Assembly: GCA_947259235.1 (NCBI GenBank)
Contig: CAMYLL010000105.1
Location: forward strand, 1 to 7,895
DNA length: 7,895 nt
Direction of reading: 5' to 3'
Origin: an uncultured Pseudodesulfovibrio sp.
GTDB lineage: Bacteria; Desulfobacterota; Desulfovibrionia; Desulfovibrionales; Desulfovibrionaceae
This document shows positions 1 to 5,194 of this stretch, piece by piece. A program made the translations under genes and the position numbers. The notes beneath the pieces are model-generated. The model was not told the DNA's origin and did not search any database. It saw nothing but the letters and a program-made list of their open reading frames with translations. Each line of letters starts with the position of its first letter. Position 1 is the stretch's first letter.

Positions 1-112
1 GCCGTGCGCTCCGAAGAACTCACGGCCCCATCCATTGTCATTTCGCCCGAATAGTCAGCGCATTGTTCAATCGTTATGAGCGGTTGCCAGACTTAGCAAC
101 AATATTTTCAAA

Positions 113-1459
113 ATGCGCCTTGATTTAAGCCTCCAGATGTCCGCCGTGGCCGTAGCCGGGATCGGACTCATGTACCCCCGTATCAGGCCGCTCCTTTTCG
201 GCGGACGAAGCCTTCCGGGACGCGTGGCCGGAGCCGCGGCGGGCGTGCTGGCCGTCAGCTTGTGCGCCACCGTCAGCCTGCTGCCCCTCGTGTCGTGGTA
301 TTTCGGCTCTCTCAGCCCGAACCTCCTGCTCAACGTGGTTTGGATTCCGATGCTTGGTTTCGCGATCATGCCGCTGGGTCTGGCCGGTATGATCCTGTCG
401 CCTTTCGCCTTCACGGCCCCGGCGGGCGGGGTGCTCCTGAAACTGGCGGCTTCCATCACCGATCACATGCTCGGGCTGCTCCACATGGTGGCCGGGGCGG
501 GACTGACGCCGGTGGTGGCCGTGCTTCGCCCGCTGTGGCCCGAAGTGGTCGGATTCTTTCTGCTCCTGGTGGTGGCCCTTGCGGCCTGGGCAAATCGTCG
601 TGTGTCGACCGGGCTGGCCGGGCTCGGGTTCCTGCTCCTGGTCGCGCCGCATGTGTTCGTCATGGCCTCTGACGCACGGGACGAGGTGCGCTTGACCGTT
701 CTTGACGTCGGTCTCGGGCAGTCCGCGCTCATTAGCTTGCCGGGCGGCCATCGTTGGCTCGTGGACGGCGGAGGCGGGTCGAAGTCCTTCGATCTGGGGG
801 AGGCCGTGGTGGGGCCCTATCTCACCCTGGGCCGTCCGCCCCGTCTGGACGGAGTCTTCATGAGTCATCCCGACAGCGACCACAGCCGGGGGCTTTCATT
901 TATTCTGGCCCGGTTCAGGGTCGGCGCGTTCTACACCAACGGTCAACTGCCCACTGGCGTATCAGGCGCTGAAATGGCGGAGGCCTTGACCGTCAGCGGG
1001 CTGAAGCCCGTGCCCCTTGTCACCGGGCAACGGGTCGCTCTCGATGATGACGTCGGTCTCGAGGTGCTGCATCCGCCGTCCGGTTTCGAGTCTTCAAATA
1101 CCAACGAGTGTTCCCTGGTTCTGCGACTGGTGCGCGGGGAGAGGGGACTGGCGATACTGCCGGGCGATATGGAAAGCGCCGGGGCCGACGCCGTGCTTTC
1201 CCTCGGCGTCCCTCTCGATGCGGAAGTGCTGGTCCTGCCGCATCACGGCAGCAAGGCGAGCCTGAGCGTACCGTTCTACCAGGGCGTCGGGGCGCGGGCC
1301 GCCCTGTGCTCCAACGGGTTCATGAATCGGTTCAACTTTCCGCATCCGGCGGTGGTCGAGGCCCTCGATGTCCCGCTGTTCACCACCTCGGACCATGGCC
1401 AGGTCACGGCCGTCTGGAGGGGCGACGATCCTGTGGTGATCTGTGCGTACCGGCCCTAG
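113..1459 (+). CDS. comEC: ComEC/Rec2-family DNA-uptake protein, C-terminal part (5' truncated)
   Basis: ComEC forms the inner-membrane channel that takes up single-stranded DNA during transformation; its C-terminal metallo-beta-lactamase domain is thought to degrade the non-transported strand. The 448-residue product starts in the middle of the Competence membrane domain (DLSLQMSAVAVAGI, residues 4-17). It has several hydrophobic segments at about 9-21, 38-64, 71-100, 103-128, 142-160 and 166-186. A periplasmic MBL domain follows from about 193, with DVGLGQ (198-203), SHPDSDH (251-257: H252, D254, D256, H257), the NTNECSLVL segment (329-337), LPGD (349-352), PHHGS (376-380) and FPHP (409-412). 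Full family members are roughly 700-850 residues, so the N-terminal OB-like domain and the first membrane helices are missing. The frame is closed upstream by TGA at 77-79, no Shine-Dalgarno precedes ATG 113, and no other upstream frame resembles ComEC. It could be a decayed gene or an expressed fragment; the family call is secure, its function is not. Confidence 0.85.
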   Translation: MRLDLSLQMSAVAVAGIGLMYPRIRPLLFGGRSLPGRVAGAAAGVLAVSLCATVSLLPLVSWYFGSLSPNLLLNVVWIPMLGFAIMPLGLAGMILSPFAFTAPAGGVLLKLAASITDHMLGLLHMVAGAGLTPVVAVLRPLWPEVVGFFLLLVVALAAWANRRVSTGLAGLGFLLLVAPHVFVMASDARDEVRLTVLDVGLGQSALISLPGGHRWLVDGGGGSKSFDLGEAVVGPYLTLGRPPRLDGVFMSHPDSDHSRGLSFILARFRVGAFYTNGQLPTGVSGAEMAEALTVSGLKPVPLVTGQRVALDDDVGLEVLHPPSGFESSNTNECSLVLRLVRGERGLAILPGDMESAGADAVLSLGVPLDAEVLVLPHHGSKASLSVPFYQGVGARAALCSNGFMNRFNFPHPAVVEALDVPLFTTSDHGQVTAVWRGDDPVVICAYRP

Positions 1460-1581
1460 GCGGGGCTTGCCAAAGTCTATCATTCCTGCGATATGTGGTT
1501 AATCCTGCACAATGACCCATGGCGGGGCGTGTGCCTGCGGGGGCCGGGTTCGGTGCGACTTTATCAACTATCGTGAGACCA

Positions 1582-2442
1582 ATGCGGAACGTCAGAACGA
1601 ATCTTGTGGGCGCTGTGGAAAAAATGCCCGCGTTTCCCAAGAGTGTGCATCAGGTCTTGAAGCTCGCTTCGGACATCAATTGCTCGCAGAAGGATCTGGT
1701 CGAGGTTATCAAGAAAGACCCGGTCTTTACGCTCAAGATTCTGCGGCTGGTCAACTCCGCCTATTTCGGACTCTCCCGCGAAGTCACATCTATCAATCAC
1801 GCCAGCGTCTACCTCGGTTTGAACACCCTCAAGAACGTGGCTCTCGGGCTGGCCGCCGTGGGCGCCATCCCCAAGGGCAATGTGGCCGGACTGGATCTGG
1901 GCGCGTTTTGGCTACATTCCCTGGCCGTGGCCACGGCTACCCGGCTGCTGGGGACCATGCTCGGCGTCTCCCGTGACGAAGCCGCGGATTATTTCGCGGC
2001 AGGCCTGCTGCACGACATAGGAAAGATCGTTTTCGCCCTCTACATGTCCGAGGAGTATGCGGAAGTCGGGCGGCTTGTGGAGAAGGAGGGGATGCCCCTG
2101 CACCAGGCAGAGCAGAGTATTCTCGGGGCCACCCACGCCGAGATCGGCGCACTGCTTGCGGAGAAATGGAACCTGCCCTCGGACCTGGGCAACGCCATCG
2201 CCTTGCATCATACGCCGGACGGCAGCGAAGGGACCCAACTGGTGGACTGCGTCTTTGCCGCCGACCAGATCAGCAAGAAACTCACCTTCGGCTCTGCGGG
2301 CGATTATTCGGTCGAGCCGCTTCCGCGATCCGTTCGGGAGCGTTTTTCCTTGGATATTGACGGCTTGATCAGCGAGATGCCGACGCTGGACGAGGAAGTC
2401 GAGCGCGCCCGCGTCTTCATCAAGCTTGGGGAAACACACTGA
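1582..2442 (+). CDS. HDOD domain signalling protein with intact HD residues
   Basis: HDOD proteins are cytoplasmic regulatory relatives of HD phosphohydrolases, used in two-component, chemotaxis and cyclic-di-GMP networks. The 286-residue protein is almost entirely one HDOD domain: the LPxFP-like entry (MPAFPKSVHQVLKL, 15-28), the DPVFTLKILRLVNSAYFG core (46-63) and the INHASVYLGLNTLKNVAL helix (71-88). The HD signature is HDIGK (144-148), with H112, H185, H209/H210 and D228 placed as in active HD enzymes. Many HDOD proteins have lost some of these residues, so activity is possible but unproven. I chose ATG 1582 because similarity begins about there and GTGAG (1573-1577) lies 4 bases upstream. 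An in-frame ATG at 1519 would add 21 residues of low-complexity sequence and has no ribosome site. The stop overlaps the next start (TGATG), so the two products are probably made together. I see no convincing promoter in the 122 bases after comEC. Confidence 0.9.
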   Translation: MRNVRTNLVGAVEKMPAFPKSVHQVLKLASDINCSQKDLVEVIKKDPVFTLKILRLVNSAYFGLSREVTSINHASVYLGLNTLKNVALGLAAVGAIPKGNVAGLDLGAFWLHSLAVATATRLLGTMLGVSRDEAADYFAAGLLHDIGKIVFALYMSEEYAEVGRLVEKEGMPLHQAEQSILGATHAEIGALLAEKWNLPSDLGNAIALHHTPDGSEGTQLVDCVFAADQISKKLTFGSAGDYSVEPLPRSVRERFSLDIDGLISEMPTLDEEVERARVFIKLGETH

Positions 2443-3323
2443 TGCGCTTCAAGTTCAGAGGCACTCGCGGCTCCCTGGCCGCGCCCGGCGCGTCCACCGT
2501 CAAATACGGCGGCAACACCTCCTGCATCGAAGTGCGCTCTGATGCGGGAGACCTGATCGTCCTCGACGGCGGCACGGGTATTCGTGAGCTGGGCCTGGAG
2601 TTGGCCCGGGCCATGCCGGTGGCATGCCATCTGTTCATCAGCCATACACACTGGGACCACATCCAGGGACTGCCTTTCTTCATTCCCATGTTCGTTCCGG
2701 GCAACAAGGTGACCATCTACGGACCTCCTGACCCGCTGAACATGACCGGCATCGAGGCCGTGCTGGCCAAGCAGATGGAATATCCGCATTTCCCGGTCAG
2801 GGTAGCCGAGCTCCAAGCGGACATCACGTACAAGACACTTTCGGACGGGCAGCGGGTGGATCTTGGTTTTGCCACGGTCTCGGCCGTGCTCATGAATCAT
2901 CCGGCCATGGATTTCGGCTTCAAGGTTGAATGCGACGGCAAGACCTTGTTCTTTTCCGGGGATCATGAACCGTTCTACAATATTTATGAACCGGGAGACG
3001 AGGATTACGACGACTACGAACGGGTTGTGACCGAGCGCAACGCGATGATCATGGATTTTTTCCGAGGCGTGGACGTCTTCATCATCGATGCCCAGTATAC
3101 CGAGGACGAGTACCGGATTAAGCGCGGATGGGGCCACTCCTGTTTTGAGCAGGCCCTGACCCTGGCGCAGGCAGCCGGTGTGGGCAAGGTCTATCTCACC
3201 CATCACGAGACGACACGTACAGACGATCAGCTGGACGCCATCCACGCCCGGCTGCAAAAGGAATGGAGCGGGTCCGGGGTCGATTTTGTCCTGGCTCGTG
3301 AGGGGGATGTCCATACGGCCTGA
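2442..3323 (+). CDS. MBL-fold metallo-hydrolase (PhnP-like, substrate unknown)
   Basis: This is a 293-residue soluble metallo-beta-lactamase-fold hydrolase of the PhnP-like (COG1235-type) group, whose known members are phosphodiesterases. It has the N-terminal GTRGS (7-11) and YGGNTSC (22-28) segments, LDGGTG (41-46) and the metal motif SHTHWDH (67-73: H68, H70, D72, H73). H153 lies in MNHPAMDFG, D174 in FSGDHE, a DAQYT segment is at 216-220, WGHS at 230-233 and THH at 253-255. All expected metal ligands for two metal ions are present and there is no signal peptide, so it should be an active cytoplasmic enzyme. The ATG overlaps the HDOD stop by one base, which implies translational coupling and a shared process. 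No recognisable pathway gene such as a C-P lyase component is nearby, so calling it PhnP would be over-specific. A phosphodiester or cyclic nucleotide substrate is inference from the fold. Confidence 0.9.
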   Translation: MRFKFRGTRGSLAAPGASTVKYGGNTSCIEVRSDAGDLIVLDGGTGIRELGLELARAMPVACHLFISHTHWDHIQGLPFFIPMFVPGNKVTIYGPPDPLNMTGIEAVLAKQMEYPHFPVRVAELQADITYKTLSDGQRVDLGFATVSAVLMNHPAMDFGFKVECDGKTLFFSGDHEPFYNIYEPGDEDYDDYERVVTERNAMIMDFFRGVDVFIIDAQYTEDEYRIKRGWGHSCFEQALTLAQAAGVGKVYLTHHETTRTDDQLDAIHARLQKEWSGSGVDFVLAREGDVHTA

Positions 3324-3365
3324 TCTGGGCTGTGGCAAAATTCAATTGTTCTGAATGGTTGCTTT

Positions 3366-3396
3366 TTGACGTCAATAATGAGATGAATAGCATAAT
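3366..3396 (+). promoter_or_regulatory. Putative sigma-70 promoter of the response regulator, with palindrome over -35
   Basis: TTGACG (3366-3371) is a 5/6 match to a -35 box. Possible -10 boxes are TAGCAT (3388-3393, spacer 16) and CATAAT (3391-3396, spacer 19). The surrounding bases are clearly AT-rich compared with the flanking genes. The -35 box forms half of a perfect 10-base palindrome, TTGACGTCAA (3366-3375), which could be an operator. The receiver gene starts 37 bases after CATAAT. This is a consensus match by eye only. Confidence 0.45.
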
Positions 3397-3422
3397 TGTT
3401 GTCTAATCAATATAGACTGTCT

Positions 3423-3429
3423 GGAGGGG
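3423..3429 (+). promoter_or_regulatory. Shine-Dalgarno of the response regulator
   Basis: GGAGGGG lies 3 bases before ATG 3433 (GGAGG ends 5 bases before it). It is the strongest ribosome site among the non-metG genes of the window and fixes the receiver's start. It suggests much more efficient translation of this small protein than of the HDOD gene upstream. Confidence 0.75.
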
Positions 3430-3432
3430 AAG

Positions 3433-3828
3433 ATGAAAGCGTTGATCGTGGATGATGACTTTTACAGCAGAAACATGATTCACGAGATTCTTCGTTCCGT
3501 GGCGCACTGTGATATCGCCGTGAATGGGGAAGAAGCCATTGAGGCGTTTCGTCAGGGGCTTGTGGACAAGTCTCCGTACGATCTGGTCTGTCTGGATCTT
3601 CTCATGCCGGAGCTCGACGGACAGCAGGCCTTGCGCGAGATTCGCAACATGGAACAGGAGTTCGGTATTTCTCCTCACAAAGAGGCCAAGATTATCGTGA
3701 CCACCATGCTCGACGACGAGAAGGAAACCCACGACGCGTTTTTTCTCGGCGGAGCCACGTCCTACCTCGTCAAACCCATTGATGAGGAAAAATTGATGAG
3801 CGAGGTCAAGAGCCTCGGCCTGGTCTAG
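3433..3828 (+). CDS. Stand-alone CheY-like response regulator receiver
   Basis: This 131-residue protein consists only of a receiver (REC) domain. The acidic pocket is DDD (7-9) and the phospho-acceptor is D55 in CLDLLMPELDG (53-63). The switch threonine is T90 or T91 (IIVTTM), the aromatic switch residue is Y111, and the conserved lysine is K114 in the KP pair. Length and motif spacing are normal and there is no DNA-binding, HD-GYP or GGDEF output domain, so it must act by protein-protein contact as CheY or Spo0F do. No histidine kinase is present in the window. It follows the HDOD-MBL pair in the same direction after 109 bases, has its own likely promoter and is followed by a hairpin, so it may be transcribed alone. 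A functional link with the HDOD protein is possible but is inferred only from position. Confidence 0.93.
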   Translation: MKALIVDDDFYSRNMIHEILRSVAHCDIAVNGEEAIEAFRQGLVDKSPYDLVCLDLLMPELDGQQALREIRNMEQEFGISPHKEAKIIVTTMLDDEKETHDAFFLGGATSYLVKPIDEEKLMSEVKSLGLV

Positions 3829-3847
3829 CGCATAAACTCCGATTGAC

Positions 3848-3904
3848 CCGCATGCCGCCTCATGAGCCGGGAACCGTTCCTGCGGGACGGTGTCCGGCAT
3901 GTGG
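3848..3904 (+). terminator. Large GC hairpin after the response regulator (possible terminator)
   Basis: An inner stem pairs ACCGTTCC (3873-3880) with GGGACGGT (3884-3891) around a TGC loop, with one G-U pair. GCCGG (3866-3870) can pair with CCGGC (3894-3898) outside it. Alternatively CATGCCG (3851-3857) pairs with CGGCATG (3895-3901), extendable to 3848/3904. It lies 20 bases past the receiver stop and before the ricT promoter, a natural place for transcription to end. No T-run follows directly, so it may be a Rho-assisted or processed 3' end, not a classical intrinsic terminator. Confidence 0.5.
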
Positions 3905-3917
3905 TGCATATGCGCAT

Positions 3918-3946
3918 TTGAAGTCGGCGGCGTTTTCTAATATGAT
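3918..3946 (+). promoter_or_regulatory. Sigma-70 promoter of the ricT-metG operon
   Basis: TTGAAG (3918-3923) and TATGAT (3941-3946) are separated by exactly 17 bases, a near-consensus housekeeping promoter. Transcription would start near 3953, giving a leader of about 60 bases before ATG 4013. It is the best sigma-70 match I found in the window and fits constitutive expression of a tRNA synthetase operon. Confidence 0.7.
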
Positions 3947-3969
3947 CATACTTTGCACGACACTTTCTC

Positions 3970-3994
3970 CCCCCTTGAAGTGCGGGGGTCTTTA
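3970..3994 (+). promoter_or_regulatory. Leader hairpin upstream of ricT (attenuator-like)
   Basis: CCCCC (3970-3974) can pair with GGGGG (3984-3988) around a nine-base loop, and TCTTTAT follows at once. This is a short terminator-like structure inside the predicted 5' leader, between the promoter and the ricT ribosome site (AGGA, 4000-4003). It could reduce read-through or affect ribosome access. The stem is only 5 bp and no alternative anti-terminator is obvious, so regulation is inference. Confidence 0.4.
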
Positions 3995-4012
3995 TACACA
4001 GGATTGCAATCA

Positions 4013-5146
4013 ATGAGCCAGATACTCGGTGTTAAATTCAATGATTACGGCCAAGTTTATTACTTTGGGTCCGGCCCGTTCGTAGTCCGCGAGGGGCAGC
4101 ACGTCATCGTCAAGACCGATCAGGGGATGGGGCTTGGCAAGGTCGTCCTGACCAAGCAGGCTCCCCTGGAGAACGAAAGCGAAGACGGCGAGGCCTACAA
4201 GGTCATCTATCGGCTGGCCAACGACAAGGACTTGGAGGCTGTGGCTGAGAATGATGCACAGGCCAAGGATGCTTACAGATTTTGCCGTAAGTGCGTCACC
4301 AGACATAAGCTCGGCATGAAGCTTGTTGATGTCGAGGTTTTTTTCGATCGCAGCAAGATGATCTTTTATTTCACCGCACCGGGGCGCATCGATTTTCGGG
4401 AGTTGATCAAGGACCTTGTCCGTGAGTATCGTACTCGCATCGAACTGCGCCAGATCGGCGTTCGCCATGAAACGCAGATGCTCGGGGCCATCGGAAACTG
4501 CGGCCAGATGTGCTGCTGCCGGCGGTTCATGCGCAAGTTCGTGCCGGTGACCATCAAGATGGCCAAGGAACAGAACCTTTTTCTTAATCCCACCAAGATA
4601 TCGGGTATATGTGGCCGCTTGCTGTGCTGTCTCAGCTTCGAACAAAAGGGGTATGAGGAGTTCCATCGCATGTGCCCCCGAGTTGGGAAGAAATATACCA
4701 CCTCACTGGGGGCAGTGAAGGTGCTTCGGTCAAACTTCTTCAAGAAAACCTTATCGTTGCTCACTGAAAATTTTGATGAAAAAGAAGTTTCCATTGACGA
4801 ATGGAATGAAATAGTTAACAAGCCGCCCAGCGAAGAGGCCATGGCCGAAGCCCGGTCTCAGGCCGCGCGGGGACGGCGCGGCGGACGCAAGCCCATTCGG
4901 CCCGAAGTCGAATCAGCGTCCGCGATGGAGTCCGAAGAGGTTTCGCCGGAAATCCTTGCCCTTGAAGACAAAGAACCCGTCGACGGCGCCCAGAGGGGCA
5001 ACCAGGGCCAAAGGCGGGAACGCCCCGCCAAGCAACCCCGGCAACCCAGGCAGGCGAAGCCAGAGCAGTCCGGCGACGACGAGGGCGACGGCGCGAAGAA
5101 TACGCGCAGACCGAGACGGCGTCGGCGCAGACCTCCCAAGAAATAA
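4013..5146 (+). CDS. ricT: PSP1-domain protein RicT (YaaT family), Cys-rich, basic tail
   Basis: RicT/YaaT proteins carry the PSP1 domain. In Bacillus subtilis RicT forms a Fe-S complex with RicA and RicF that works with RNase Y in RNA maturation; the role outside Firmicutes is unclear. This 377-residue protein has the full core (about 1-265): GMKLVDVEVFFD (101-112), FYFTAPGRIDFRELIKDL (118-135), RIELRQIGVRHE (142-153), GNCGQMCCC (161-169), NPTKISGICGRLLCC (192-206). Cysteines are C91, C94, C163, C167-169, C200, C205, C206 and C221. C91/C94 form a CxxC, and C167 occupies a position that is hydrophobic in the usual motif. Residues 275-377 form a charged, Arg/Lys/Pro/Gln-rich tail ending in a run of arginines; it is probably disordered and RNA-binding. 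ATG 4013 is preferred because MSQILGVKF is the family's N-terminus and AGGA (4000-4003) precedes it. The longer frame from TTG 3953 begins at the predicted transcription start. metG follows after 45 bases, so they are probably one operon. Confidence 0.93.
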   Translation: MSQILGVKFNDYGQVYYFGSGPFVVREGQHVIVKTDQGMGLGKVVLTKQAPLENESEDGEAYKVIYRLANDKDLEAVAENDAQAKDAYRFCRKCVTRHKLGMKLVDVEVFFDRSKMIFYFTAPGRIDFRELIKDLVREYRTRIELRQIGVRHETQMLGAIGNCGQMCCCRRFMRKFVPVTIKMAKEQNLFLNPTKISGICGRLLCCLSFEQKGYEEFHRMCPRVGKKYTTSLGAVKVLRSNFFKKTLSLLTENFDEKEVSIDEWNEIVNKPPSEEAMAEARSQAARGRRGGRKPIRPEVESASAMESEEVSPEILALEDKEPVDGAQRGNQGQRRERPAKQPRQPRQAKPEQSGDDEGDGAKNTRRPRRRRRRPPKK

Positions 5147-5178
5147 CTGTCCCACGGGGCATGCCAGCCCGAAGGGAT

Positions 5179-5194
5179 AAGGAGATTTGGTTTG
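5179..5194 (+). promoter_or_regulatory. Ribosome site and TTG start of metG
   Basis: AAGGAG (5179-5184) stands 7 bases before TTG 5192. Reading from this TTG gives ERFYITTPIYYVN, the standard first residues of methionyl-tRNA synthetase, and no ATG or GTG in frame would give the family's N-terminus. The start is therefore a rare TTG, decided by the ribosome site and by homology. TTG usually lowers initiation, and the strong Shine-Dalgarno may compensate. Confidence 0.85.

Noticed and set aside
1..41. Possible divergent gene start on the - strand (ATG at 39-41 reading off the left end).
   Set aside because: Only 13 codons are visible, there is no good ribosome site and no recognisable motif.
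3..128. Open + strand frame (frame 3) across the left end, about 41 codons ending at TAA 126-128.
   Set aside because: The translation is not hydrophobic and does not resemble ComEC or any family I recognise; too short to support as a gene end.
1520..1535. Sigma-54-like element TGGCGGGGCGTGTGCC before the HDOD gene.
   Set aside because: GG-N10-GC spacing fits, but TGGCA and TTGCA are both broken and the region is very G-rich, so a chance match is likely.
1519..1581. Upstream ATG giving a 21-residue longer HDOD protein.
   Set aside because: No ribosome site, low-complexity extra residues and family similarity begin after ATG 1582.
2304..3338. 344-codon open frame on the - strand opposite the MBL gene.
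   Set aside because: Shadow of a confidently identified + strand gene; no ribosome site or recognisable domain.
3334..3349. TGGCA followed by TTG before the receiver gene, resembling a sigma-54 promoter.
   Set aside because: The spacing is wrong and there is no GC at the -12 position.
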